This document shows, in pieces, positions 8,442-16,538 of a stretch of DNA of 64,000 nt (positions within the stretch are counted from its first letter, which is position 1; every line of letters begins with the position of its first letter). The stretch is from Bacillota bacterium (GTDB taxonomy: Bacteria; Bacillota; Clostridia; Acetivibrionales; DSM-27016): assembly GCA_023390115.1 (NCBI GenBank), contig JAEWDM010000024.1, positions 1 through 64,000 of the forward strand, read 5' to 3'. The position numbers and the translations under genes are program-made. A model generated the notes under the pieces. That model saw nothing but the letters and a program-made list of their open reading frames with translations, did no database searches and was not told the DNA's origin.

Positions 8442-9104
8442 TTGTCGCGAAATAAATATCCCGAAGAAACTGAGCAGAAAATACTTGATGCTGCATTAAA
8501 ACTGTTTACCGAAAAAGGCTATGAGCAAACAACAATTCTTGATATAGTCGGTGAAATGGGCAGCCTGACACGAGGGGCATTTTATCACCATTTCAAGTCA
8601 AAAGAAGAGGTGTTTTTTGCGCTGACCGACAGATTATTTAATGATGTAAAACCGTTTGAAAAAATCAAAAAACATACCAACTTAAATGGTTTAGATAAAT
8701 TAAAATTGGTTTTGCAGATTATAAACGAAAGTGAAGAATATGCTGAACTTCAACTTCAAATAATTCCATTGATTGAAAGCAGCCCGACAGCCTTTAAGGT
8801 ATATATGGAAAGACAGCGAACTTTTTTAGCGTCAAAATATGCTGAACTTATTGAAGAAGGGATAAACGATGGTTCAATCAAAGCAAAGTATCCGAAATTA
8901 ACAGCAGAATTGTTTTTGTTGATTTGTAATGTTTGGATGATGCCCGCAATATACCCACAGGCAAACGAAGAAGAGGCGTGGGCAAGATTTAATATGGCAA
9001 AGGATATGGTTGATTTTTTGGGATTGCCGGTTCTCGATAAAAAATTGGCTTCACATGTGGCTATAACTGAGCAAGGTCTCGTTGTTGAAGTAAATAAGAG
9101 GTAA
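8442..9104 (+). CDS. TetR/AcrR-family transcriptional regulator
   Basis: About 220 residues. The N-terminal HTH is clear (AALKLFTEKGYEQTTILDIV, then TRGAFYHHFKSKEEVF). An all-helical ligand domain follows. The TTG start at 8442 was chosen because AAAGGAG lies 8-9 bases upstream. An in-frame ATG at 8412 falls inside the operator and has no ribosome-binding site. Operators lie both upstream and just downstream (9143-9157), as for a repressor that also controls the next gene. The gene expected there is now separated by an IS110 element. Confidence 0.88.
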   Translation: MSRNKYPEETEQKILDAALKLFTEKGYEQTTILDIVGEMGSLTRGAFYHHFKSKEEVFFALTDRLFNDVKPFEKIKKHTNLNGLDKLKLVLQIINESEEYAELQLQIIPLIESSPTAFKVYMERQRTFLASKYAELIEEGINDGSIKAKYPKLTAELFLLICNVWMMPAIYPQANEEEAWARFNMAKDMVDFLGLPVLDKKLASHVAITEQGLVVEVNKR

Positions 9105-9142
9105 TCTCAGTTGCAGAGTAAAAGTTTTATTATGGTTTTTTA

Positions 9143-9157
9143 CATACAAATTGTATG
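9143..9157 (+). promoter_or_regulatory. third TetR operator copy, downstream of tetR
   Basis: CATACAA (9143-9149) and TTGTATG (9151-9157) form a perfect palindrome with the same half-site as the two operators upstream of tetR. It lies about 40 bases after the tetR stop, where the promoter of a regulated downstream gene would be expected. Confidence 0.55.
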
Positions 9158-9345
9158 AAATCGGCCATTGTATGATAAACAATTAAATAGACTAACTATT
9201 AAAAGTCAAGTCTTAAAATGGTATTTTTGAATGATTTGCAGAAATGCATTTCAATATAGAAAAATGATAGTTAGAACCTTGATAACTGCATGACAAATAG
9301 AGCATCTTTGCAGGTGCTCAAAAAGGAGATTTTCAAACAGAAAAG

Positions 9346-10521
9346 TTAAAATGATTTAGCGTAAGCCTGTCCCGATTTTTCCAACTGATAAATAATCCTG
9401 ACCAGTTTTTTTGCAGCATGGGAAACCGCAACATTATAATGCTTGCCCTCTGCCCGCTTTTTGGCAAGATAGGCTGCAAATACAGGATCCCAGTTACAGA
9501 CAAATTTGGCAGCATTAAAAAGTGCATAACGCAGATATCTGGAACCACGTTTTTCCATATGGGAATAAGCGGATTCCAACTGTCCGGACTGGTAGGTGGA
9601 TGGAGATAATCCGGCATAGGCAAGAATCTTATCGGGAGAATCAAAACGGGAGAAATCGCCGATTTCAGCTAGAATCATAGCACCCATACGGTAACTGATA
9701 CCGGGAATGGTAAGAATGGGAGAATGGAGGTCGTCCATAATCCGTTTGATTTCTGATTCGATTTCATCAATCTCGGCATCTAATTCACCAATCAGCTTTA
9801 GAGTATGTTTTAGTTCTAAGGATTTTGCGGGCATATTCGAGCCAATGGAGGTTTTGGCTGCTTCTCGAAATAAGATGGCGGTATCCCGACCATAGTGTCC
9901 TCTGGAAACAGAGTAAAGCAGGTTGGTCAGTCTGGTAAGGTGAGCAGAAGCAATCTGCAAGGCACCTGGGAATTCGGTTAACAAAGCACAGACAGAAGCC
10001 ATATGAAGAGTGGGAACCAATTGTTCCAATTCGGGAAAAAGAATGGTAACCAGACGGGAAATAGAAGTCCTGAGTTTTGCCCGTTCTTTTACTTTATCAA
10101 AACGGTAGCGGGTAAGTGACTTAAGCTCCTCATTGTGGTAAGATGTGTCTGAGTAGGACTTTAAGTTCACATCAGACATAAGCATGGTAGCAATTGTGTG
10201 GGAATCAACTTTATCCGTTTTGGTCTTTCTAAGGCTTAGACTTTTTCTGAAAAGATTGGTATGTAACGGGTTGATAACAAAGGTGGCGAGACCTTTATCA
10301 AGAAGATATCCTAAAATGTTATAGCTGTAATGTCCAGTGGCTTCAAGCCCTACTTTTACATTGCACAAATCATCTGTAACGGATTTAATCTTCCGGTAAA
10401 GTTCATCAAAACCCTCCCGGTTGTTAGGAATGGTAAATGCTTTAAAAAGCACTTCTCCATCTGAGTTAGTGATAAAGCAATCATACTTATCCTTGGCAAC
10501 ATCAATTCCTGCGTATATCAT
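9346..10521 (-). CDS. IS110-family transposase (DEDD RuvC-like N-domain, Tnp20 C-domain)
   Basis: 391 residues, full length for the family. The DEDD domain shows GIDVAKDKYDCF (first Asp), GLEATGHYSY (Glu) and RKTKTDKVDSHTIA (Asp pair). A helical linker follows, then the C-terminal transposase_20 domain with IPGISYRMGAMILAEIGD and the catalytic-serine segment AYAGLSPSTYQSG. It is read from the minus strand with AAAGGAG upstream of the ATG at 10521. It looks intact and may be active. Confidence 0.95.
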   Translation of the reverse strand: MIYAGIDVAKDKYDCFITNSDGEVLFKAFTIPNNREGFDELYRKIKSVTDDLCNVKVGLEATGHYSYNILGYLLDKGLATFVINPLHTNLFRKSLSLRKTKTDKVDSHTIATMLMSDVNLKSYSDTSYHNEELKSLTRYRFDKVKERAKLRTSISRLVTILFPELEQLVPTLHMASVCALLTEFPGALQIASAHLTRLTNLLYSVSRGHYGRDTAILFREAAKTSIGSNMPAKSLELKHTLKLIGELDAEIDEIESEIKRIMDDLHSPILTIPGISYRMGAMILAEIGDFSRFDSPDKILAYAGLSPSTYQSGQLESAYSHMEKRGSRYLRYALFNAAKFVCNWDPVFAAYLAKKRAEGKHYNVAVSHAAKKLVRIIYQLEKSGQAYAKSF

Positions 10522-10545
10522 GTTAAAACTCCTTTAAATGTATTT

Positions 10546-10704
10546 GATACTGTTTTAGACCACGGGTGCTCTCTGCGATTGTAACCTCGTTCCAAATAAA
10601 CCGTCATGCGGTATCTAACTGATTAACAAATGAACAAAGAGACTGTGGTTAGAGCCTAACTTAAACCATCAAGTGGTAGGAGGAAAAAACTAATCCACAG
10701 TATC
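10546..10704 (-). ncRNA. candidate IS110 bridge RNA
   Basis: About 160 bases upstream of the transposase start fold strongly. The outer pair is GATACTG (10546-10552) with CAGTATC (10698-10704). Inside, ACTGTGGTTAG (10642-10652) pairs with CTAATCCACAGT (10690-10701), an alternative use of the same right end. ACCG/CGGT (10600-10612) and ACCA/TGGT (about 10665-10677) form smaller stems. IS110-group elements are known to encode a bridge RNA (about 177 nt in IS621) in exactly this non-coding end. Position and size fit; the guide loops were not assigned. Confidence 0.5.
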
Positions 10705-10713
10705 TAAAATCAG

Positions 10714-10751
10714 CATAGCTTATACCAGAGAATTGGTAAAGAAAAGCTATG
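10714..10751 (+). promoter_or_regulatory. hairpin just upstream of the 94-residue protein gene
   Basis: CATAGCTT (10714-10721) pairs with AAGCTATG (10744-10751), with an inner TACCA (10723-10727) / TGGTA (10734-10738). It ends 13 bases before the GAGGAGG ribosome-binding site. It may be a leader structure of the next gene or the outer edge of the IS110 element. Confidence 0.45.
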
Positions 10752-10779
10752 ACTATATAATACGAGGAGGAATTATGTA

Positions 10780-11064
10780 ATGGAAGAACGCATTATCGGA
10801 TTAGATGATCTTCTGGAAGAACTCAATCAGGATATTTTGGGCAAATCAAGCGATGCCAAATACGTTGGAATTGCGACAATTACTCGTCAAGATTTAGAAA
10901 AGTTGAAAGCGTCAAATAAGAAAGCTAAAATTAGGATGGTTGGCACATTAACATTTTTAGAAGATGTCACAGCTGAATTAGCAAGAGAAACCATTGAAAG
11001 TGTTAAGGTGCATGGAACAATTAAAGCCACCGATGAAGTAAAAGAAGTTTTGAATCAACTTTAA
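10780..11064 (+). CDS. conserved-looking small protein of unknown function
   Basis: 94 residues with a strong GAGGAGG site. There is no signal peptide or membrane helix. The sequence alternates beta-like stretches (YVGIATITRQDL, KIRMVGTLTFLED) with charged helices and ends VHGTIKATDEVKEVLNQL. The repeated 'hh-G-T-hhFLED / V-x-GTIKA' pattern suggests a small folded domain, but I do not recognise the family. It sits between the IS110 element and a terminator, so its native promoter may have been displaced. Confidence 0.65.
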   Translation: MEERIIGLDDLLEELNQDILGKSSDAKYVGIATITRQDLEKLKASNKKAKIRMVGTLTFLEDVTAELARETIESVKVHGTIKATDEVKEVLNQL

Positions 11065-11156
11065 TAGTACGAGATCACAAGCGTATACGTAATAAATACG
11101 AAATTGAAGTAGCCTCTCGAATTCAGTAAAATCAATAGCCATAAGTTGGTACTCTG

Positions 11157-11188
11157 GAGCGATCACATTGTGGCCGCTCTTTTCTTCT
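11157..11188 (+). terminator. rho-independent terminator
   Basis: GAGCG (11157-11161) with CGCTC (11175-11179) and an inner CAC/GTG pair, followed by TTTTCTTCTATT. It ends the transcript of the 94-residue protein. Confidence 0.7.
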
Positions 11189-11210
11189 ATTCTACTTAAA
11201 AGTGAAACAT

Positions 11211-11249
11211 TTGACAATTGTATGTAAATATTTTATACTGAACATGTTC
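11211..11249 (+). promoter_or_regulatory. promoter and operator of the second tetR gene
   Basis: TTGACA (11211-11216) and TATACT (11234-11239) with a 17-base spacer are near consensus. A perfect 10-base palindrome, GAACATGTTC (11240-11249), directly abuts the -10 element at the start of transcription, the expected position for autorepression by the TetR protein that follows. Confidence 0.75.
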
Positions 11250-11279
11250 CAATATAGTTCAGCTAGGATGGTATAGAAT

Positions 11280-11873
11280 ATGAATTCTAAGGAGCAAGAT
11301 ACACAACAGGTGATTGTTAATGTGGCAAAAGCACTACTGGAGGAAACAGAGGATGTAGAGAAGATAACTGTCCGACAAATTGCGGAACGCGCCAATGTAG
11401 GGATTGGCCTTATTAATTATCATTTTAAAAGCAAAGATAATCTGCTTGGCATTGCCATTGGTGATACCATGGCTAAGATCATTTTAGATTTTTCTAAATC
11501 TGACAGCTATACAGATTTATCTCCCGCCCAAAAATTAAAAGCAATGCTCAAAGAGCTGTATGCACTATCAGACAAAAAAGAAAAGTTGATGAGATTTGTT
11601 TTATCCAATGAGATTATGAATGGAAATATGCAGACACCATTACATCTTATTCCGCTACTAAAACAGATATTTGGAGATAAGAAAGACGATATGGAATTGC
11701 GTATACTGGCTTTACAGATACTCTATCCCATTCAGGTGACGGGGCTTAACAGAGATGCATTTTATATGTACAGCGGTATTGATGTATCCGATCAAGGGCA
11801 GCAAAGCCACTTTATAGATAAGCTAATAAACAACCTAATTGGCAGTAACGAAATAAGGAGAGTAGAGATATGA
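11280..11873 (+). CDS. TetR-family transcriptional regulator
   Basis: 197 residues. The HTH is KITVRQIAERANVGIGLINY followed by HFKSKDNLL. The C-terminal ligand domain is helical. It is first in an operon with a small membrane protein (overlap ATGA), a flavodoxin, a split flavodoxin-like gene and a PNPOx protein. This layout suggests control of a small redox or detoxification unit. The ribosome-binding site is weak (AGGATGG). Part of a paralogue survives at 8090-8145. Confidence 0.88.
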   Translation: MNSKEQDTQQVIVNVAKALLEETEDVEKITVRQIAERANVGIGLINYHFKSKDNLLGIAIGDTMAKIILDFSKSDSYTDLSPAQKLKAMLKELYALSDKKEKLMRFVLSNEIMNGNMQTPLHLIPLLKQIFGDKKDDMELRILALQILYPIQVTGLNRDAFYMYSGIDVSDQGQQSHFIDKLINNLIGSNEIRRVEI

Positions 11874-12079
11874 AAACAGCAACTATCGTCAGTGCAGTTA
11901 TCACAGTATTGCTTCTGTTATCCACCATGATATGCGGTCTATGGTTAAAAGCAAATAATATCAGTAATCCCGGCTCCTTTGATTTCCATGTGAACTGCGG
12001 GATTGCAGCAGTTATTTTTTCTGTCGTTACTTTGTGTTTAGCGGTCAATACTTTTTCTCGAATGAAGAAGAAAGGATAA
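11870..12079 (+). CDS. small two-helix membrane protein
   Basis: 69 residues. Hydrophobic helices lie at about 5-25 (IVSAVITVLLLLSTMICGLWL) and 45-62 (IAAVIFSVVTLCLAVNTF). The C-terminus RMKKKG is basic and cytoplasmic. It starts inside the tetR stop (ATGA), so it is translationally coupled. The family is not recognised. It is probably the target of, or partner in, the tetR-flavodoxin operon. Confidence 0.75.
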   Translation: MKTATIVSAVITVLLLLSTMICGLWLKANNISNPGSFDFHVNCGIAAVIFSVVTLCLAVNTFSRMKKKG

Positions 12080-12083
12080 CTCA

Positions 12084-12521
12084 ATGAAAACCATCATTGT
12101 ATATGCAACAAAATCCGGCGCAAGCCGGAAATGTGCAGAATTATTGGCCTCTAAAATAAAAGATTGTTCCTTTTTTGATTTGTCAAAGCAAGTGCCGGAA
12201 ATCGAACGATTTGATATGGTGATTTTAGGTTCGGGTGTGAGAATGGGAAAAATATATAAGCCTATGAAAGGTTTTATTGAGAAATATATGAAAGCTCTTC
12301 TCTCAAAGAAAACAGCATTTTTCTTATGTAATTCCTATCCGCATACATTTAAAAAAGTAATTGAAAGAAATATACCTCAAGAACTGATTGATAGCGCTGT
12401 ATGTATAGAATCTTTTGGAGGTATTCCGCCTTTTACGTCACCCAAAAACCAAGATTGGCTGTTATTTGAGCATGTAAACCGACTAATTCAAGCAGTCGCT
12501 TTAGAGCAGCAAGGTAGATAG
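12084..12521 (+). CDS. flavodoxin-domain protein (HemG/flavodoxin_5-like)
   Basis: 145 residues. The N-terminus MKTIIVYATKSGASRKCAEL matches the FMN phosphate-binding loop of flavodoxins, and VILGSGVRMGKIYKPMKGFI and FFLCNSYPHT match the two isoalloxazine loops. Length and motifs fit the flavodoxin_5 / menaquinone-dependent protoporphyrinogen-oxidase-like family. In this operon a heme role is unlikely; an electron-transfer role for the next gene products is inferred. Confidence 0.82.
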   Translation: MKTIIVYATKSGASRKCAELLASKIKDCSFFDLSKQVPEIERFDMVILGSGVRMGKIYKPMKGFIEKYMKALLSKKTAFFLCNSYPHTFKKVIERNIPQELIDSAVCIESFGGIPPFTSPKNQDWLLFEHVNRLIQAVALEQQGR

Positions 12522-12522
12522 T

Positions 12523-12891
12523 ATGATGAATACATATTCCAACATAAAAATCGCCTATTATTCCGGCACCGGTGGTACAGAATTAGCAGCAAAGAGTTTC
12601 CAAAGCCGATTAGAAACAGAAGGTCGTGTATGCAGCATTGAAAAGATAACCGATGGAATAGATCATGACAAAAGGGATCATAATTTGCTTCTCTTACTGT
12701 TTCCGGTTCACGCTTTTAATGCACCAGATGCAGTTTACAAGTGGATTGATGGATTGGACACTGTAAAACACATTTCCGCAGCTGTAATCTCAGTTTCGGG
12801 AGCTGGAGATGTTTGTCCTAACACAGCCTGCCGAGTCAGCAGTATCAAGCGGTTAACAAAAAAGGCTACCATGTTTTATATGAAAGAATGA
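12523..12891 (+). CDS. flavodoxin-like protein, N-terminal part (frame 0)
   Basis: 122 codons. KIAYYSGTGGTELAAKSF is a flavodoxin FMN-binding loop, and LLLLFPVHAFNAPDAVYKWI and VISVSGAGD are the later loops seen in EFR1-type flavodoxins. Frame 0 ends at TGA 12889-12891, soon after TKKATMFYMKE. In the -1 frame the protein continues KGYHVLYERMIVMPSNW, which is the expected family continuation. The shift point is A-AAA-AAG at 12858-12864. So this is either a gene with one A lost, or one read by slippage (see findings). Confidence 0.75.
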   Translation: MMNTYSNIKIAYYSGTGGTELAAKSFQSRLETEGRVCSIEKITDGIDHDKRDHNLLLLLFPVHAFNAPDAVYKWIDGLDTVKHISAAVISVSGAGDVCPNTACRVSSIKRLTKKATMFYMKE

Positions 12892-13265
12892 TTGTCATGC
12901 CCTCCAATTGGTTCTCCCCTGCCCCGGGTCCATTACCCTATCTGCTAATGCAGGAATTACCGAAAGCAGTTGCTCAGATCACCAGAGATTTACTGTCGTG
13001 TGTCTGTAAAAAAAGCAAGCCATTTTGGTTTGACAGAATTTTTTCTATGATGGGGAAACTGGAAATCTCTGGTGGACACTACTGGGGTAAGCGGATAAAG
13101 GTATTGGAGTACGCACTATATCATATAAAAGAAATTACATTTGAGGATGGAAGCGTATGGAATAATTCGGAATACGGCAATTGGTTGGAAACATATAAAG
13201 GGAAAAGCGTGGAAGTTTTGGCGTTGGGAAGCTTTTACCCAAATAAATGTAAAATCACGCAATGA
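12888..13265 (+). CDS. flavodoxin-like protein, C-terminal part (-1 frame)
   Basis: 125 codons in the -1 frame relative to the preceding gene, overlapping it by four bases. It begins MIVMPSNWFSPAPGPLPYLL and continues with a helical middle and a C-terminal segment GHYWGKRIKVLEYALYHIKE. It lacks the CxxCxxC clusters of EFR1 ferredoxins. On its own it lacks the FMN-binding half, so it should be read as the second half of 12523-13265 (about 247 residues together). The ATG here is internal and has no ribosome-binding site of its own. Confidence 0.65.
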   Translation: MIVMPSNWFSPAPGPLPYLLMQELPKAVAQITRDLLSCVCKKSKPFWFDRIFSMMGKLEISGGHYWGKRIKVLEYALYHIKEITFEDGSVWNNSEYGNWLETYKGKSVEVLALGSFYPNKCKITQ

Positions 13266-13290
13266 AAGAAAAGAAAGTAAGGTGAGATCT

Positions 13291-13773
13291 ATGAGAGCAT
13301 CAGAGATTCAAAGAGAAAGAATAGCTGAGATTGAAAATAAAGCAGATTTGTTGCTTAAAGAGGTTCAGACCGCTGTACTGACTTCTGTAAATGAAAACGG
13401 CTATCCTCGAACCTGCGCTATTACAAAGGCTGCGGACAATGGTTTTCGGGAAGTATATTTTATTACCTCCAAGCGTTCCCAGCTTCATGGAAAGGCAACG
13501 CACTTTGAAAAGAATCCGAAAGCCTCCGTGTGCTATTTCAAAGGCACTGATAGTGTAACTTTGGTTGGTGAGATCGAGTTTGTCGAGGATCAAGCGCTGA
13601 AAGAAAAGCTATGGTTAGAATCTGACCGACGGTTCTTTAGTAAAGGCATCGCTGACCCTAAATTCAGATTGCTGAAATTCACCACATTAGAGGCAACCTT
13701 CTGGATTGAGGGCAAATTCAGAACCTGCAAGTATAAAAAGCAGCTTTTCGTTGATACATCAAAAAAGGCATAA
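13291..13773 (+). CDS. pyridoxamine 5'-phosphate oxidase-family flavoprotein
   Basis: 160 residues with the split-barrel PNPOx pattern: TAVLTSVNENGYPRTCAI, then VYFITSKRSQLHGKATHFEK, KASVCYF and TLVGEIEFVED. The ATG at 13291 was chosen because AAGGTGAG lies just upstream. A longer open frame starts within the preceding gene. Such short PNPOx-like proteins usually bind FMN or F420 and reduce small molecules rather than making PLP. It is the last gene of the tetR-flavodoxin operon. A paralogue lies at 16539. Confidence 0.82.
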   Translation: MRASEIQRERIAEIENKADLLLKEVQTAVLTSVNENGYPRTCAITKAADNGFREVYFITSKRSQLHGKATHFEKNPKASVCYFKGTDSVTLVGEIEFVEDQALKEKLWLESDRRFFSKGIADPKFRLLKFTTLEATFWIEGKFRTCKYKKQLFVDTSKKA

Positions 13774-13819
13774 CGTGCAATTCTCGATGCAATTTCATTT
13801 TAAATATGGAGGTACATTT

Positions 13820-14164
13820 ATGCAGGTGGTTAATTTAATCGATGAAGTCAATAAGAATCCGGAACTATATGTCTACAAAAAAATAGGACTGTTAAATGAG
13901 CATGTTCTTAGTGTTGTGCAAGTAGAAAATCGCACATTAGACTTTCATGTGCATGAGCATTCGGATGAATTATTTTACGTCATTGAGGGCAGCTTTTATT
14001 TAGAAACCGAGGAGCAGAAAATGAAAGTCAATGCGGGGGAATTTGTGATTGTCCCTAAAGGAAAGAAGCATCGTCCTGTAGTCGGCGCGTTGACTAAGTT
14101 CTTAATGATTGAACTGTTCGGTACGCTAAATAAAGAGAACAGCGGTGATCTATATGAGGACTAG
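13820..14164 (+). CDS. cupin-domain protein
   Basis: 114 residues. Cupin motif 1 is HVHEHSDELFYVIEGSFYL with the metal-binding H-x-H-x(n)-E. Motif 2 is GEFVIVPKGKKHRP. ATG at 13820 with GGAGG. It is a single-domain beta-barrel, likely metal-dependent; the substrate is unknown. It lies between a PNPOx gene and an APH gene with separate ribosome-binding sites. Confidence 0.82.
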   Translation: MQVVNLIDEVNKNPELYVYKKIGLLNEHVLSVVQVENRTLDFHVHEHSDELFYVIEGSFYLETEEQKMKVNAGEFVIVPKGKKHRPVVGALTKFLMIELFGTLNKENSGDLYED

Positions 14165-14236
14165 CTTCATGTTCGCGGGAGTATAGGAACAAGAAGCAAT
14201 ATATTAATGGGTACCTTTTCATGAAAGGGAGGAAAA

Positions 14237-15214
14237 ATGGCATACTTAACAAAAAATATGCAAAGCGAAGCCACACTCGCAAAGCTGATCCACCATGCAT
14301 TCCCAGAAAGAAAGCTTGAAAATCTTCATGAGCTGCCAGAAGGATATTTTAATATAGCTTACGAGGTATCTTTTGAAGATGGGACAAAAAGCATTCTGAA
14401 GATAGCACCTGACCCTAAAGTAACGGTTATGACTTATGAAAAAAATATCATGGAAGCGGAAGTATGCTCCATGCGATTAGCAGTGCAGAAAGCCAAGGTC
14501 CCATTGCCGGAAGTCGAGTTTTACGATCCATCCTGTACGCTTTGCGGTTCCCCCTATTTTTTTATGAATAAATTAAGTGGTAAAAGCCTATCCTCTCAGA
14601 AGCCGTTGTTGAGTTCTGAGCAAGTAAGCGATATTCATTTTCTGGTAGGTTCCCTGAATAAAGAGATTAACCAGATAACAAACGGCAGTTATGGTTATCC
14701 TGGCCAAAAGGCCCTTCAAGGTAAAAACTGGTTTGATATTTTTACTAAAATGATAAGAGCTGTCATACTGGATGCCGGGAAAGAAAACATTGACCTTACT
14801 ATCTCCTCCAGTGATCTATTCGAATTACTGGAACAAGATAAGGAGATATTCCAAAGCATCGTAACGCCCCATTTGGTTCATTGGGACATATGGGACGGCA
14901 ATATCTTTGTTGAGGACGGAAATCTTACGGGTATAATCGATTGGGAGCGCTGCCTGTGGGGCGATCCGTTTATGGAAGTAGGATTTCGGTCCTATGCTCA
15001 ATCGGCTGACTTTTTGAGGGGGTACGGAATTGAAAAATTTACGGAAGTAGAAAAACGAAGAATTCTTTGGTACGATCTCTATTTGCTCATGATTGTTGCA
15101 CAGGAATCGGTTTATCGAGGGTACGAGACGGCAGATGCCTATCACTGGGCAACCGCATTATTACGTGAGAAATATACAGAGCTGCAAGAATCATCTTCTT
15201 GTTTAGGAAGTTAG
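14237..15214 (+). CDS. APH-family phosphotransferase
   Basis: 325 residues. The N-lobe has GYFNIAYEVSFEDGTKSILKIAP. The catalytic loop is LVHWDIWDGNIFVEDG (H-x-D-x4-N) and the metal site is GIIDWERCLWGDP. These are typical of APH(3')/fructosamine kinase-like enzymes. RBS is AAGGGAGG. It differs from the phosphotransferase at 6061 and has no attenuator, so it may be a detoxifying or metabolite kinase. The substrate is unknown. Confidence 0.85.
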   Translation: MAYLTKNMQSEATLAKLIHHAFPERKLENLHELPEGYFNIAYEVSFEDGTKSILKIAPDPKVTVMTYEKNIMEAEVCSMRLAVQKAKVPLPEVEFYDPSCTLCGSPYFFMNKLSGKSLSSQKPLLSSEQVSDIHFLVGSLNKEINQITNGSYGYPGQKALQGKNWFDIFTKMIRAVILDAGKENIDLTISSSDLFELLEQDKEIFQSIVTPHLVHWDIWDGNIFVEDGNLTGIIDWERCLWGDPFMEVGFRSYAQSADFLRGYGIEKFTEVEKRRILWYDLYLLMIVAQESVYRGYETADAYHWATALLREKYTELQESSSCLGS

Positions 15215-15286
15215 TGTCATATTACAGAAGGTATCTATTCTTTAAAGAAGCCATTTTTATGGAGATCTTATTTAGGAGGGCAGTTT

Positions 15287-16123
15287 ATGCTGAAAGAACT
15301 TCAAATCGTACATAATGCCTTTCTGAAAATGATGGAGGCAGAACAGGGAGTGTTGGGGGCATGGTATTTTGGTTCGATCGCAAACGGTACCACGGACGAA
15401 CACTCGGATATAGATATTGTTTTTCTTGTGGAAGGATTCTCCTTTTTATCTGTGGATAAAAGCCTTACTCAAATGCTTGGTAAGGCTTGTGATGAAATCG
15501 TTCTTTGCTGGCCGGAGAGCTTTAACAGCGAGGCAATAAAAAATTATGGTTATGTAATGAAACAGAATCAAAAGCTCTTTCAATATGATGTTTTTTTGCT
15601 GAATAGGTCACGTATTGATGACTTTATGTGCCAAATCCATTATACGGCTTTGAAAGAGCAGGATATTGTGTTCAGCAAGGATAGCAGCGTACAGGCCTTG
15701 ATGCGGAAGAAAATTAAGGGGAGTATGTGGCAGGATGATATATCTAAGCTCATCACTACATATTGGTTTCATGTACATATGTCTGCCAAGTATTTTATAC
15801 GCAAGGACTTTTTCAAGTTAGAGGGTGTTCTGCGTATTCTGATGGATACACATATGTCTCTCTTGCTGACAGCATATGATAAAATCACATGGGGAGGCAG
15901 CGCAAACAAGCTGCATTTTATAGATGAGGGAAAACAAAAGCATTTGATGAAATATGGCTGTTTGGAAGATTTCGTGACAGTCAGAAATAATCTTATGCAA
16001 GCCATGGAGTGGTTTATAGAAGATGTCGGGGAAATCGGAAGCATAAACGAGATTAAGTTCAATGAAAGCATTTTTAGTGATATAAAGAAGGACTGGCTGA
16101 ATCATACTATGGTCATCTTGTAA
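15287..16123 (+). CDS. nucleotidyltransferase-domain protein (ANT/Lnu-like)
   Basis: 278 residues. The N-terminal pol-beta fold has GAWYFGSIANGTTDEHSDID, the G-S-x(8-9)-D-x-D metal and nucleotide motif. The C-terminal half is helical, as in aminoglycoside and lincosamide nucleotidyltransferases. RBS is AGGAGGG. It is next to an APH gene, so an antibiotic-modifying role is possible, but no specific resistance gene is recognised. Confidence 0.75.
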   Translation: MLKELQIVHNAFLKMMEAEQGVLGAWYFGSIANGTTDEHSDIDIVFLVEGFSFLSVDKSLTQMLGKACDEIVLCWPESFNSEAIKNYGYVMKQNQKLFQYDVFLLNRSRIDDFMCQIHYTALKEQDIVFSKDSSVQALMRKKIKGSMWQDDISKLITTYWFHVHMSAKYFIRKDFFKLEGVLRILMDTHMSLLLTAYDKITWGGSANKLHFIDEGKQKHLMKYGCLEDFVTVRNNLMQAMEWFIEDVGEIGSINEIKFNESIFSDIKKDWLNHTMVIL

Positions 16124-16213
16124 TGAGAGCATTACCGGTGTGAATGTTCATAAAGTGATAGACGGAAAGAATGTCTGGCTTTATAAAACTTGATTAATGA
16201 AGGAGTGTACAGG

Positions 16214-16459
16214 ATGAAACTAGGAGCAACTTTATATATTAAGAATACCATTGAAGGTGTAGCATTTTACACAGAAGCTTTTGGACTAACCTTGGGTTAC
16301 AATGAGAAATTTCCGGATGGCACATTTATGCATGCATCATTACTTAGAAACGGACAAGAAATATTCGCTGTCAGTGAATCACGTAATGACACCTTTGTTG
16401 ATATTATGCTCACATCATCATTAGAAGGGTCACGCCCAACTATGAGCTATCGTGTTTAA
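16214..16459 (+). pseudogene. VOC-family (glyoxalase-fold) protein, C-terminally truncated
   Basis: 81 codons starting MKLGATLYIKNTIEGVAFYT, then AFGLTLGYNEKFPDGTFMHA, the first beta-alpha-beta-beta-beta module of PhnB/VOC proteins. Family members are usually 120-140 residues. This one ends SLEGSRPTMSYRV at the point where the second module should start, so the 3' half is missing. ATG at 16214 has AAGGAG upstream. Confidence 0.65.
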
Positions 16460-16538
16460 TTTAAATTTTTATAAAGCGCATATTAGTAATTGAAATCAAT
16501 GTCCTATCGTGGTAGGAAATTAGTAGGAGGAATCAAAT

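Larger units (their letters stand above)
9290..10715 (-). mobile_element. IS110-family insertion sequence (ends approximate)
   Basis: It consists of the transposase gene plus non-coding flanks, in the space between tetR and the 94-residue protein gene. IS110 elements lack terminal inverted repeats, so the ends are only estimated. The right end is placed past the 3' hairpin with arms GAGCA/TGCTC (9301-9320), the left end beyond the structured region ending near 10704. No target duplication is expected for this family. Confidence 0.7.

Noticed and set aside
9181..9274. CTAACTAT/ATAGTTAG pair (9192-9199 and 9267-9274) as IS ends or an att site
   Set aside because: Only 8 bp, 67 bases apart, and both arms lie on one side of the IS110 transposase gene, whose family lacks terminal inverted repeats.
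10756..10761. TATAAT just before the 94-residue protein gene as its -10 box
   Set aside because: Transcription would start in the ribosome-binding site, and no -35 is present at the right distance.
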